Positions 1 through 10,825 are shown, counted from the stretch's first letter. The stretch: 64,000 nucleotides of DNA from Ilyonectria destructans (GCA_020740775.1 JAHEWK010000032.1:372001-436000); one strand, 5' to 3'. The notes: generated by a model not told the origin, from the letters alone. Made by a program: numbers and translations.

Positions 1-37
1 GGTCCAACCTAGCTAACCCCTATGCGAAGCCACCCAG

Positions 38-1434
38 AAGTTCATTTCCGGTGCATGCCATGCATCTGTCCGCGACCAGAGTGACAAGCTCGTGGCTATT
101 GTCTGCGTCTTCACTGCTCTAGCCATTGCCGCCATGGCCGCTCGGCTATACACGCGATACCTGGTATTTGGCAAGATGGTATTCGGAGACTACGTGGCGA
201 CGTTCAATCTGGTGGGTGTTGACCTTTTGGGAACGAGTTCAGGGCTAACATGAAAATGAAAGCTCACCGTCATTGGCCTGTCCACTATCCTGATTTACTG
301 TGAGTGCCTCTCGTTGGGTGATGGACTCTGGAACCGGGCTAAGTCACTCGCAGCATCGCAGAACGGTTATGGCAAGGATTTGTTTCAACTCGAATTCGAC
401 CAAATAACCCATTTTCTACTTGTAAGACCCCTGATCTCTATGGCTTGAGGTCCGTCTAACGGATTTGCGGGTCTTTTACGCCGCCCTTCCTCTGTACCCC
501 ACGACGATAGTTCTAACGAAAATTGTCATCCTCCTCCTCTACAAACGCATATTTGTTGTTGACCCCCTCTTCCTCCGGCTTGCCTACGGAACAGGTATAA
601 TATGCATTGCATACTGGATTACCTTCGTTGTTGTTGATATCTTCCAATGCACACCCGTGTCCTACGCTTGGACCCGTTGGGATGGCGAGCACGAAGGCTC
701 ATGTATCGCATATCTGCCAGCCGTTTATGCAGTATCAATCATCAACATCGCGCTCGACGTGTGGATCATGGTGCTGCCTTGGCCTCGGCTATTACAGATG
801 AAAATGCATTGGAAGAAGAAGATCCATGCCCTCCTTATGTTTTCCGTCGGGGCTTTGTAAGCCTCATATAATCCCCTGACGCTCTCCTGCTGATAGGCCT
901 GCCTCTAGTATTACCATAATTTCAGCACTACGGCTTAGCTCCCTCCAAGAATACTCCGACACGCCGAATCCCACTTGTAACGTTCAGAAATAGCCTTGAA
1001 ATATCTGCCCCAATGACTGACCACCGAGATTAGGGGACTGGGTTGCTATCGGGTACTACTCCTTCATCGAAGCCAGCGTCGGAGTGGTCTGCACTTGCAT
1101 GCCAGACATTCGAACCCTGCTCGTCCGTATCTGGCCCGCTCTTTCCGGCTCTACCTATCCCGACTCGAACGAGCGGCATTCTGGGCGGTCTCCGGCGATT
1201 CCCACCCAGGTCAATTCTCACAATGCTCTTTCCAGAGACGCGGATCGAACGCGTGAGCACGGGAAATACTATAAACAGCAAGACAGCAATGTGCTTGGGA
1301 GCAGGAAGGGGACACGTGAGCGGGACGATATAGATTGTGCGAGTGCCGCTGAGTTAATTGAGATGGAATCCACCAGCCGCATAGGATCCAATACCCGCAA
1401 TAGCTCATGGGAATCTCTCCATCGCGATCTGTAA
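38..1434 (+). CDS. Rhodopsin-domain (SAT4/Pth11-like) membrane receptor, 5' end outside the window
   Basis: Seven-transmembrane fungal rhodopsin-domain protein of the SAT4/Pth11-like class; these sit in the plasma membrane and some act as GPCR-like sensors. Proposed exons 38-211, 263-299, 354-421, 471-856, 909-976 and 1034-1434 keep one frame throughout. Hallmarks are a 'VRDQSDK' start of TM1, 'LPLYPTTIVLTKIVILLLYKRIF'-type TM3 (residues split over 471-540), a 'DIFQC' segment, the 'MHWKKK' loop after TM5 and a TM7 ending in a 'CTCMPDIRTLL' segment, then a polar Ser/Arg-rich tail. The first acceptor in the window (CAG at 35-37) shows that upstream exons, probably a CFEM or signal region, lie outside. 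Odd: the intron 422-470 has a good donor and CTAAC branch site but ends in GG, not AG, so correct splicing may be lost. Confidence 0.75.
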
Positions 1435-1625
1435 GGGCTGTTATATAATAATTGAAATGGAGTTTTATCTTATATCTATTATACTATATAGAGTGAAGAT
1501 AGGTAGGTTGAGGATAGGAGTGGGAGAATTACTGAGTTTTCGTACTTTAAAGAAAGATTATTAAGAAAGTTAAAAATTTAAAAAATTTAATAAAAACACT
1601 TTATTTAATATATTAACGTACATGA

Positions 1626-2293
1626 TGTGAAGGGCTGGACAGGAGTTTGTTCAACAGGCTGTTGCCGTAGAATTGTCTATCCAAAGCTAGAGAGTAAAAA
1701 GAAACAAAGAAGGGAAGCTGCCCCTGAGCAGCTGATAAGCAGCATGCCTACAGGCGCAGCCTGGTGGCTAATCCCCGGCTGTAACGGGCTGTGCCCGTAG
1801 GTGGCCTCGGGAACCCTCGGCCTTTCGTGGCCCACTTTTTACCTTTAAGCCACCATGACAAGTATATTTATGGATGGACCTCCTCTACTCTCTTTCTCTT
1901 CTTCTTCTTTCCTTAAGTTTGGTATACTCTGTAGAGTGGCCTAGCTAGTTGCAATACACTACCTTGAGACCGTTACAAGTATAAGGCTTTAAGTGCCCTT
2001 AATAAGCCCGGATGTCCTTTTGCCTGTAAACTTCCACTCAGATACAGCCTACTATATCGATAGTGGCTATACGAGGCTGTAGTTAGGTCTTAGGCTATTC
2101 CACTCACTCTCCTTCATCCACGCTGGTTGCTCGACGGTCCTCCGGTAGTCCGAAACTGGACTATGTCTTATAGAGAGCAGATGTCACAGGCTGAAGCCTT
2201 AGTACCCGTTGGCATTGTGGGGCAAGCCGCCTGCCAACCTCGTCCTACGGAAGGCCGGAGGGATCAACTGGTCATAACCCCCTTGGCCTCACA
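1626..2293 (+). repeat. Left inverted repeat of the 1626-10873 block
   Basis: Two stretches match the right-hand copy in reverse complement. The outer one (about 1626-1779) matches 10826-10873 plus sequence upstream of 10618. The inner one (about 2207-2285) matches 7393-7429 joined to 10186-10215. The middle differs: this copy carries a gypsy-type LTR (1780-1977) and about 230 bp not present on the right. The inner match is nearly perfect and preserves the empty target site of the pogo transposon that sits in the right copy. Confidence 0.7.
1780..1977 (+). repeat. Gypsy-type LTR, copy 1 (198 bp)
   Basis: It begins TGTAACGGG and ends CCGTTACA, the form of Ty3/gypsy LTR ends. The same sequence in reverse orientation is at 12956-13152, with only two differences seen (one T in a poly-T run and one A/G). 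No 5-bp target duplication flanks this copy (CCGGC versus AGTAT). It may therefore be the end of a truncated element, with the following 230 bp as leftover internal sequence. Confidence 0.75.
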
Positions 2294-2677
2294 GACCCTT
2301 GCCAATTGTCTCTTAGGTCGACCCTGGCGTGTGAGCCCATTCCTGCTTAGATAAATATCACTCTTGGCCACATACGCTGCTCCCAAAACAGCCAAGTGCC
2401 AGAGCTGAGGCAGTGGCACTACGGCAGTATTGCTCGTATGATTCCATTCGCAATTTGCCGTTCTCCAGTCAACCCCAGATCTACAATTGCCAGTTGTTAT
2501 GATAATATATCTCTCTGTATGTAACCATACTGTACCGGCTTCATATATACAAACTACCATTCTCATCTCTACTATAAGAGAGTGCTCTTCTTCTTATACT
2601 TGAACTTGAACTGAAATCACTCTTCCTCCCATTCTTATCTACAGGTAAACCTTCTGTCTCTTTTACACAAGCCCATC
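2294..2677. other. Non-coding stretch upstream of the SUMO-motif gene
   Basis: No convincing gene. It is pyrimidine-rich close to the ATG at 2678, as expected for a fungal promoter and 5' UTR. Nothing else was recognised. Confidence 0.5.
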
Positions 2678-3817
2678 ATGCCTTCTACTTTGACTCCATT
2701 CTGTTCTATTGGGGGAGGCAGGCATGCCAGCTTCCAAGCTAAGAACCCCCGTGCAGTTTGCTGCCCCCATTGTGGACAACAGTTCAAACCGATCACTGAT
2801 TGTGTTGATCTTACGGAGGACGACGATGAAGATGCCCCTACTCCTACTGCCGTCCCTACTTCTCGCCCCAACGAGCGCCGCAAACTATCATCAACGATTA
2901 TTCCTACCAATCGCTCGACTTCACTCCCCGCTGGTATCGAAAATGCCAGGCTTGACGCAATGGCTAGGCGTCAAGAAAGCATTGCCAATACGGGCCGCAA
3001 AGACCCAATTGCTATTGGGGTTCAAGCTACATTCTGGGTTGGTGCTGGAGCCTATGAATATATTGGCGACATTAAGACCATTGAGTACAGCAGCGCGCCG
3101 AAAGCCGTACGGAAGTGCATGGGCAATGTTTCAGTTGTCCTCCATCGCGACCACGGGACTCATGAGGCGATGGTGCGTTATCTAGTCAAGCAACTAGATC
3201 TAGAGCAGAGCAAGCATGCGTGGGAAGTTGTCTTCTCCGTCGAGAAAGGTGGCAGCGCGCCTGGACCAGCACGACTGCCCGAAAGGGCTTACACAACTAC
3301 TAGACTCTACGACCTCTTGCGCCAGACTTCTACCAACTTTGACAAGGACATCAGGAGCTCTAAGGCTTCTCTGAGCTTCTGGCGTTTCTTTGAACTTGAC
3401 CCTTTGGAGATGCCACCAAAGCCTAGGACCAAGAGGGGTTACGAGATCATGTCGGATGCTGACTCAGAGACATACTCGCCAAGTCCCAAGAAGAAAAAGG
3501 CCACTCGCCCAAAGGCACGCCTTCCAGCTGTCAAAGAAGAGCGAACTGTGACTGTGAAGTCAGAAGCTATTAAGCAGGAACCAACCACGCCTCTATCGGC
3601 AATAAAGGCGGCAATCAAACAAGAGCACATCGTCGAAGACGAGCATATCGAGGATGATGACCCCTTCCTCTCTGACGTTGAGAATAAGACTATGAATGAG
3701 TTGTTGGCCGAGATTGTTGTCGCTGGGGATGAGGAGATCAGGGTTGAAACAACCCCTTCAAAGAGACAATCATCTCGTGTATCCAAGAAGTCATGGAAGG
3801 TGCAGCAGGATACATAG
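2678..3817 (+). CDS. Uncharacterised protein with a SUMO-interacting motif and clustered SUMOylation sites
   Basis: Single-exon 379-residue protein that I do not recognise as a named family. The N-terminus has a small Cys motif (CCPHC, residues 28-32) that could bind zinc. Residues 43-52 read VDLTEDDDED, a textbook SUMO-interacting motif: a hydrophobic VDLT core followed by acidic residues. Residues about 115-245 look like a folded domain rich in Trp and Tyr. A basic stretch (SPKKKKATRPKAR, about 270-282) looks like a nuclear localisation signal. Within about 284-316 there are four SUMOylation consensus sites of the form hydrophobic-K-x-E: VKEE, VKSE, IKQE and IKQE. The C-terminus is acidic, then basic. 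It lies inside the inverted-repeat block and points away from the integrase gene. A nuclear, SUMO-linked role in the element's transposition or silencing is inference only. Confidence 0.75.
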   Translation: MPSTLTPFCSIGGGRHASFQAKNPRAVCCPHCGQQFKPITDCVDLTEDDDEDAPTPTAVPTSRPNERRKLSSTIIPTNRSTSLPAGIENARLDAMARRQESIANTGRKDPIAIGVQATFWVGAGAYEYIGDIKTIEYSSAPKAVRKCMGNVSVVLHRDHGTHEAMVRYLVKQLDLEQSKHAWEVVFSVEKGGSAPGPARLPERAYTTTRLYDLLRQTSTNFDKDIRSSKASLSFWRFFELDPLEMPPKPRTKRGYEIMSDADSETYSPSPKKKKATRPKARLPAVKEERTVTVKSEAIKQEPTTPLSAIKAAIKQEHIVEDEHIEDDDPFLSDVENKTMNELLAEIVVAGDEEIRVETTPSKRQSSRVSKKSWKVQQDT

Positions 3818-4320
3818 GAAGGTGTACTGTTGTGGCGTTAGGATCTCTTTATTCTTATAATTTTAGATACGGGTGTGTGATCAATACTCTTAGTCTATTT
3901 GCGTAACAAAGAGAATACTTGTAGTCCCTTACAGACGCTTTATGTATATGCACAGCACGGTCCTGATATGACAAAGGGTTACAATTAGTGTGTGATATCT
4001 TTGGCCATTGAAGGCCTCATGATACCTTAACACTTATCGCAAGTGAAGCCTCCAAAGTATCAGGGGTGAGAGCGGGTCTTAGTGTGTGCACTTGCGATAA
4101 GTTCAAGACCTGTGTTTCAATTGACAAGTAACCTTTTTGCGCTATTTGAGAAAGCCTTGGGTTCGAATTCTGTTTTTGCCTTTTTTGGGGGGGGGCTGGT
4201 TGGCGTGCAGGTTGTGTAATTGCGATGAGGCTGCGCAACCAAGAGAAGGGAAGGTATGCAACGAAGAGGAGGTGCGCAATGAAGAGAACTCGAAAGAACA
4301 TACATATATATGAGGCTCAA
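3818..4320. other. Convergent intergenic region
   Basis: Lies between the 3' ends of the 2678-3817 and 4321-5965 genes and probably holds both 3' UTRs. There is a G-run at about 4187. Short open frames here are not convincing. Confidence 0.5.
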
Positions 4321-5965
4321 TTAAAAAGCATCATCCTCTGCAGCTGCCGCAGCAACGCTTTGGCTGAGTTCTTCCACATTGATGCCATTGTCTCCTAAAT
4401 GGTCTCTAAGTCGATCAAGGCCACCAACAGGCGTCTCTAAAAGGCCAATACTCGGGGCCGTGTTCTGCTCGAGATGACGCTGTAGGTAATCACGCAAGGC
4501 GAGGTATGCAGACAGGCGTGGTGTTTCTCCAGAATCCCTCTCGTTATCCTCCTCTTCTTCATTAGGATCATCTTTATATCCATATTCTTCTGCAAAGACT
4601 TCGCACACATCGATCGTATCGTCCGGCAAATATGCATCAAGGTCATAGGGGTCGTCGGCAAAGGCATTCTGCAACTCCTCGAGGCGGTCTTGAGGAATGA
4701 CTTCAGCAAAGTTCGTAGCTTGATGAGCCTCAGGTTGATGATATAGTACAAAAGGCTGGCCCGGCACAACATGTGGTCTGTTGCTTTGCTTGCGAATGTA
4801 GTGGGAGTTCCACATCAACACAAAGTCGGCAAACTCCCTGCGCAGGATTGGCATGTAGATATAGAGTAAGGCAATGCGGTCGGGGAGGGAGTCATTAGAG
4901 AAATGACTGGTCTGTGTGAGGGTTATGAAGTACTTCTGTAGATAAAGACTTTATGTTAGTTACAGTAATGAGTCAAGAGAGAGAACATACCCGCCAAGCC
5001 CCTCCTCTTCCTCGAGAGAAGCGAAGCCACCAACTCTCAATCTTCTCATTACTAGTGCTTTTTCCATATATCCAGCACTGTCGGAATGTAATGGGATCCC
5101 TTTGTCCATCATCACGCACACGTAGTCGGTTTTGGGAGAGATACCAATGTGCACCCGCCATGAGAACAGTTTCTCCTCCGCGGTCAGAGCGGACGAGATT
5201 CGGCATCTTCCCTCGCTCAGAGAGAACACGTAGATACTGGCCTGCTACACTACGCGATGTACCAGCAGAGATTCCAATATAGAACCAGGTTATGTAGCGC
5301 GAGTAGGCATCAATTGAGGCGTAGATCTCAAATCCCCAGGCCTTGAGCTTGTCATGTGCATCAATTGACCAGATGAAGTCAGGCCCTGGGGCAGTCCATC
5401 CAACGCGCTGGTATCTCATCGTCTTCCATCGATCTGTAACACTCGCAGGATGGAACTCTCGAAATGCATCATAGAGTACCTTCCGACTGAGTACGTGACC
5501 TTGTTGGCGCACGTAGGTATAGAGATATGTTCGGCCGTATGTATTGAGGATTGTATTGCGCCGGGACTGGGATTCGAAAAATTCTCTTAACTTTTCGAGT
5601 TGGGGGGCGATTTTGTCTTCATCTTGGCGGCGCCAAAGGCCGAGTTCTCGACGTATACGGCTCAGACCTGTCTTAGTGATAATGAAACCGTCTGAATGGA
5701 GCTGGAGGAGGAGGAAGTGATCATTGAGAACCTGTTGAAAGAAGAGGTATTTGATACGATCACGTAGTTCCTCTGTATCCTGCGTCAACGTTCGAAAGGA
5801 AGTGCCCCATTTACGGAAGTTCCGGTAAAGTGTTGATTGACTTATCTCTAGGGAGTAGTCAGATGCGAGTCGCTGCAGAATCTCTTGGTTAGTGAGCTTA
5901 TCGTGAGACCTCCATTCCTCAAGCTGGAATTGATAGAGAGATAGATCGTGAGTTGGCCGAACCAT
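4321..5965 (-). CDS. Integrase-core (DDE) protein with N-terminal helix-turn-helix
   Basis: Two exons (5965-4991 and 4935-4321; 55-bp intron 4936-4990 with GTATGT donor and CTACAG acceptor) give 529 residues. The N-terminus (about 1-55) resembles an HTH of the Clr5/resolvase kind. A second helical region (about 68-115, ending LGLWRR) precedes the integrase fold. Catalytic acidic residues are visible: D in 'WSIDAHD', D in 'VRSDRGGE' and E in 'NEKIESWW', so a D-D-E triad is present. The C-terminal part is acidic and of unknown function. Such integrase-core proteins occur in fungal and other eukaryotic mobile DNA. No stops or frameshifts were found, so it may still be active. It sits tail-to-tail with the SUMO-motif gene and on the same strand as the Cys-rich gene, inside inverted repeats, which suggests it is the block's transposase. 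Confidence 0.8.
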
Positions 5966-6367
5966 GTTCTCTCATCCCCGAGGATAAGTCAACAAGAGTA
6001 ATACAGGACAGAAAAGTGGGGAAGAGAGAAAGGGGGAGGAAATGTCTCATACACAAGAGTGGAGAATAGAATCTTTTCATACCGCCTCGTATGCTACTAG
6101 TGCTGACGCGGACTGGTCTACCCCTGACGAGAACTGGTCTACCCCTGATGATCAATACTCTTCATACCCTATACCTATGTCAATTCAAGAAAATAATTCA
6201 AGAAAATTTATCAAGAGATCAAGATAAAGAAGGCATATATAATATCAAGGTGAAGTCATTACTTATTTCTGAGTTATACTTAAAGAGAAGGAGGGGTATC
6301 AATCCATTAGTTCCTCCTACGCCATATCCTAAGATTACATGAAACAAAGGGAGACCTGCATCGTGAT
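5966..6367. other. Non-coding spacer with a short tandem repeat
   Basis: Spacer between two minus-strand genes, probably holding the integrase gene promoter. At about 6111-6151 a 21-bp unit containing CTGGTCTACCCCTGA is repeated twice in tandem. No other feature seen. Confidence 0.5.
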
Positions 6368-7152
6368 TTATTTCTTTCTTGATGACCTTGACTGGCGAGC
6401 TCTTTTTGACCTCCGCTTTAAGGCTCTAGTAAAGATCTTCATGACCTCCCGAAATGCATCTTTTTCGTCAGGCTCGAGCTCATCAAAGAGATCTCGGCCA
6501 TCCTCACTATCATCAGATTCAACCGCTTTGCGCTTCGTAGATGGTTTGGCTAGAGATAGTCAGCAATGAAATGAGACCAAGATATAGATACATACGTGAT
6601 TCAGAATGAGAAGCAAGAGAACATCCAAGCCCTGATCGATTCCAGTCACAATTACCACAGATTGTAGAGCCCTCAGCTACGATACAGCCAATAAGGGCGC
6701 CTTTCTTCTGAGCACACCTAGTACAACAGTCCTGCGCCTCCCGCTCGTCTCCCATGAGATGGCGGATCATCGCATCACAGTTCTGACTGCGACTGAAGTT
6801 CAAGACGTAGGGGTTCTGCTTCAGACTCCGCATATCATACCGGGATCGGAGCTCTAACTCTCGGACCGGCTGTATAGGTTATTACAGAGTAGACCGGGGC
6901 AAGGACCAAGAGACTAACCTTATTGAGCTCGAGGATCGGAAGCACTCGAGTCGAACAGTGTTTGAGTGCATTCATTAGGGCCCAGACGGTGAGGTCTGGG
7001 TTTGCATCAGGCTGAGCAGCTTCATGGTCAAAGACACGTGTCTCTATACCAAAGATCTCTTTGGGCAGGAAGCAGAGTCTACTGGAAGGGAAACCGATAA
7101 GAGGTTCAGGTTCAGTACTCGCCGAGGCAGAGCGTCTTGTCTGTTGAGCCAT
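6368..7152 (-). CDS. Cys-rich DUF3716-like protein
   Basis: Three exons (7152-6919, 6869-6596, 6549-6368; introns of 49 and 46 bp with consensus ends) give 229 residues in one frame. Near residues 115-155 there is a Cys cluster, CCTRC ... GC ... CGNC ... GCSL, matching the pattern of the fungal domain DUF3716 (C-x2-C ... C-x2-C-W), probably zinc-binding. The tail carries an acidic patch and then a very basic Arg/Lys/Ser end (STKRKA and RSSRKK), so nuclear location is likely. The start at 7152 was chosen because it opens 'MAQQTRR' directly after a short leader; an upstream ATG at 7191 is possible. Its place beside the integrase gene suggests it belongs to the same element, perhaps as a DNA-binding accessory; that role is inference. 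Confidence 0.7.
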
Positions 7153-7429
7153 TGGAGTGAAATTGAATTGATGAGGGTTATGTGAACACACATAAACACC
7201 ACGTCAGCAGGAGCATGAAGAGAGTAAGGCTCGTGGGTGCCACAGCAACACCAGGATGACAAGGGGGTCGAATGAGGATACGGATATTACGATCACTAGA
7301 GGTGGAGTCGATGTAAGTGGAAGAGTTATTTCAGTACTGAAGGGGGTGAGGTCCTCTAACTTGGTGTGCCCTGATTGAAATTGGGCCAGCAGGGGGGTTA
7401 TGACCAGTTGATCCCTCCGGCCTTCCGTA

Positions 7430-10185
7430 CGTCCCGAGGTTGGTCCGGAAAACCCTTGTCAGCCGGTTTAATGCGTGTCACCGATTTTAGCCTGACCGTT
7501 ACCAAAAGATGCCCAAAAACACACCCAAATTGACGATTTTCAAGTAATCATCGCGCAACACCAAGATGCCCCCTCGACACCCTGATTCTAGGCATAAACA
7601 GCCTCTGAAGAACGCACCGGATAAAGCACGGGCCGAGCTAAGAAGGAAGGTCCTCGCAGCAGTCCATCCAAATGTGCCCTATAACACACGAAGGGCTGCA
7701 AAAGCTGCTGCATCAACACCCTCAAATCGTACCCTTGCGGCTCAATTACCTGCTTCAAGAGAGACCATTCGAAAGATTATCAAGTCAACTCCAACATCCT
7801 ACAGTCCCCCCCTCCGCCGCGGCCGCCCCGCGTTGCTGACCGACTCTGAAGATGCTGCCCTGGTTGCTTACATCTTGTGGCTAGAAAAGTCCGGCTTTCC
7901 AGCTGAAAAGTCACAAGTTGAAGAGGCCGCCCTAGGTTTCCTGCATTCTAGGGGCATCGAAAAGGCCGGAATGGCAAAGTCTTGGTATCCTGACTTCCGC
8001 GGTCGTCACCACGAGCTTCGAAAGACGTTCCTTAAGGCTGTGGATAAGGCACGCAAAGCATTCGAAGCATCTGATGTTGAAGACATCGAGAAATTCTTCT
8101 CTGGTCTTCAGGATATTATCTACAAGCATGATATTGGCCCTTCAGAGATCTGGAATGAAGACGAGTGCGGTATTCGCATCGGATGCCTTCGAGAACGCAT
8201 TCAGGTCCTTGTGGTCCGCACAACCCGCTCTCAACGCCCTGAAGTTGTTGATCCATCGAACCGCGAGTCCTGTACGCAAATTGGGGCCGCAAATGCCCTC
8301 GGAACTAGTATCCCTCCTTGGCTTATCTTCAAGGCGTTGCCAACGGAGTCGTGGGCCGAAATTGATGCTATTCCAGGTATGCAGTTTGCACAGTCAGAGA
8401 CCGGCTTCAGCAACCAACAGATCACATTAGAATGGCTTCATTCTTTCAACGCGTTTTCCTGGCTTTCTTCTATGAAGGCCAGAGCAAAAGGAATCTCTCT
8501 GACCAACTGGTTCGGCTGTGACGAGTGGCTTCGTAATGCCATCTCCCCACACAGCAAGTTAACCGCGCCTCCAACGATTCACAAAGAAGAAGATAAAATA
8601 TATCGCCTGCTTGTCATCGACGGCTTCTCTGGCCACCTCGGTTTCGAATTCATTGAATATTGTATTCAATTTGATATCGTGATTTGCATCCTGCCGTCAC
8701 ATTCAACACATCTCACGCAGCCTCTCGATGTTGGTGTTTTTCAGCCTCTTAAGAACGCACATCAAAAGGAACTTCGGAAATCTATTCGGGAAGGCAACCT
8801 AGCATTTAACCGCTTACAATTCGCAACTGCATTCAAGTCAGTCTACACAGCCGGCTTCACAAAGCATAACATCATGTCAGGGTTTGAAAAAGCCGGTATT
8901 TGGCTAGTATTAGCAACGCCTGTGATCAACCGCATCATTTCCAAGCAGCGGCAACAGCGGAAAGCGATGCATCCCTCTGTCATAAAGCTGCTGCCTGTGG
9001 AGACTCGCTTCCAAGATGCACAGGATCAGATAGAACGCATCTATGAGCGTTACCAAGAGATTATGAGCTCGCCGACCCTAGAAGCTATCACCAACGTCCG
9101 CAACGTCGTTGCCGAGGCAGCTCTCATGCACCGAGAACGCGAGGCTTTTTCGACAGACCGACTTAGTCGTATCGAGAAATATGGCAAGAGGAGGAAAACT
9201 GGTCAACGGGTCAGGCCAAGCGGTGACTTCATCACAAGCGTTGGATTTCCTGATATTCAGGCTCAACATAAGGCATCGTTAGCAGCTGCAGAAGTCAAGG
9301 AACAGCGTTCACAACTACGATCAACCCGGACGATCATTATTCAAGAGATCAATGCGTTCAAGGCTCGTTGGAGAGAAGAAAATGAGTCTCGCAGGACCCA
9401 AAGCCAGCCAAGACTAACGTTTAATCAGTGGCTCGATCAGACCGAAAATTCATCCCAATTCGTGACCCTCGAGACTCAAAGGAAGGAACATACCGATATT
9501 CTCAAAGAACGGCCAAAGAGGGCATTTTCTGATGCCCAAGAACAGGCCCGCCGAGCCCCAAGACCGATCATCGCGATGGATCAAAGCGCCTGGCCTGACA
9601 GCGACGATGAGGTCGAATTTCGAGGCATCGGGCCGTTTGAAGACGATGATGATGACATCGAACTCATAGGCCTCAATGACCTAGGCGGCGATGATCTTCC
9701 GGGTGCAGAAACTCCGTTGGGGGTAACTTCCTCACCGCTCTTGGATTCCTTGGATCTAGCCGATGACTTCGATGACGATAACCTCACATCACCACAACTT
9801 CCCATCACAACACCAAGGATATCGGGTTATCAGCGTGTCAAGAACGTCATGAGGGAATTCCGTGAGGAACAGGCTATTGTGGCTGCGAGGGCAACATCGT
9901 CATAACAGGGTCATAATAGGCAGCATAAATAGGCCCCTCAGAACGGGCGGCTCAATTGAGGTCAAAAATGCGATTTCTGCTATTTCCTTTGAAAAGCACC
10001 ATGTTCAGCTATTCCGGGGCTTTCCAACGAGCTAGTTTACAGTTACATTCCTTCTACAATGACTATGTCGCAAAGCCTGAAAGATCATGATCGTGAAATG
10101 GTCAATTTCACAGCATTAAGGGACCCAAAGTGGTTGACACGCATTAAACCGGCTGACAAGGGTTTTCCGGACCAACCTCGGGACG
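7430..10185 (+). mobile_element. Pogo/Fot-type DNA transposon, apparently complete
   Basis: Perfect 51-bp terminal inverted repeats at 7430-7480 and 10135-10185 enclose one intact transposase gene. TA precedes the left end, as expected for Tc1/mariner superfamily insertion. The right end lacks TA, but comparison with the empty site at about 2210-2285 explains this. A second TA plus GGACG seems to have been lost by slippage between the element's terminal GGACG and the same five bases of the target. Length 2,756 bp. Confidence 0.9.
7566..9905 (+). CDS. Pogo/Fot-type transposase
   Basis: Intact 779-residue transposase. The N-terminus has a basic helix-turn-helix region (psq-like, about 40-85) followed by a CENPB-type DNA-binding segment (about 90-160). 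The DDE_1 catalytic domain spans about 205-450. The acidic residues are visible in 'IWNEDECG', 'LLVIDGFSGH' and 'THLTQPLDVGVF', giving a D-D-D triad typical of this group. A long charged tail ends in an Asp-rich stretch (about 675-735). It cuts and pastes its own element at TA targets. Start ATG at 7566 lies 85 bp inside the left inverted repeat. No lesions were seen, so it could be a source of activity for the MITEs at 18.4 and 34.6 kb, although their end sequences differ. Confidence 0.92.
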   Translation: MPPRHPDSRHKQPLKNAPDKARAELRRKVLAAVHPNVPYNTRRAAKAAASTPSNRTLAAQLPASRETIRKIIKSTPTSYSPPLRRGRPALLTDSEDAALVAYILWLEKSGFPAEKSQVEEAALGFLHSRGIEKAGMAKSWYPDFRGRHHELRKTFLKAVDKARKAFEASDVEDIEKFFSGLQDIIYKHDIGPSEIWNEDECGIRIGCLRERIQVLVVRTTRSQRPEVVDPSNRESCTQIGAANALGTSIPPWLIFKALPTESWAEIDAIPGMQFAQSETGFSNQQITLEWLHSFNAFSWLSSMKARAKGISLTNWFGCDEWLRNAISPHSKLTAPPTIHKEEDKIYRLLVIDGFSGHLGFEFIEYCIQFDIVICILPSHSTHLTQPLDVGVFQPLKNAHQKELRKSIREGNLAFNRLQFATAFKSVYTAGFTKHNIMSGFEKAGIWLVLATPVINRIISKQRQQRKAMHPSVIKLLPVETRFQDAQDQIERIYERYQEIMSSPTLEAITNVRNVVAEAALMHREREAFSTDRLSRIEKYGKRRKTGQRVRPSGDFITSVGFPDIQAQHKASLAAAEVKEQRSQLRSTRTIIIQEINAFKARWREENESRRTQSQPRLTFNQWLDQTENSSQFVTLETQRKEHTDILKERPKRAFSDAQEQARRAPRPIIAMDQSAWPDSDDEVEFRGIGPFEDDDDDIELIGLNDLGGDDLPGAETPLGVTSSPLLDSLDLADDFDDDNLTSPQLPITTPRISGYQRVKNVMREFREEQAIVAARATSS

Positions 10186-10230
10186 AGGTTGGCAGGCGGC
10201 TTGCCCCACAATGCCAACGGGTAAGGGTTC

Positions 10231-10443
10231 TGTTGGATTTAGGCAGCATGCATAGCATCTTAGTCATAGAGAGCCCACATGTGTGTGTATTGTGCATATT
10301 GTCATCTAGGCTGACCCCGCAGCAGTCAGGGGTATTATATGCGCAGTTGACCGCCCCCGCATCGGGCTGTGCTCGGCATGGTCACTCAAGTGACCGAGGT
10401 CACCTGATCATGTGCATGACTGTGCGCACGATCTATTCTAACA
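10231..10443 (-). repeat. Copia-type solo LTR 1 (213 bp)
   Basis: It begins TGTTGGA and ends TCTAACA, and is flanked on both sides by GGTTC, an exact 5-bp target duplication. Its ends resemble the LTRs at 10618 and 11786, read in the orientation TGTTAGA...TCCAACA. No internal domain is attached, so it is a solo LTR left by LTR-LTR recombination. Confidence 0.85.
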
Positions 10444-10617
10444 GGTTCCGGCTGTGCCAGAACCCGGCCCTCGCCGGGGCTCCACCGAGACTCCGGCGAT
10501 TTCCCTCGGACCGGGATTTAGCCAAGCTTAGCGCTCTCGCGAGCATACTCCTTAGCTGCTAGAGGCCAAGGACTTCCCTTCTTCCTTCTTGCTCTTTAGC
10601 TTTAGATAGACAATTCC

Positions 10618-10825
10618 TGTCGGAAAGCTAGCGTGGCACTTGGATGACTTGATTGTGTGTGTATTATGTATATGTCTCTCCGAGGTCTCCCGGCCGTAAC
10701 TACGTATGTGTTGCATCACCACTAAAAGTGGGAACCTGAGGTATCTGCACCAATAGTCGGTCTCAACCCTGGAGGTCACCACGTGACCGCCCGATCAGGT
10801 GCTTTGTACATGATCCAATCTAACA
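10618..10825 (-). repeat. Copia-type solo LTR 2 (208 bp)
   Basis: It runs from TGTCGGAAAG to TCTAACA and is flanked by ATTCC on both sides (10613-10617 and 10826-10830). Its first 18 bp nearly match the LTR at 11786-12012, so they are one family. Confidence 0.88.
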
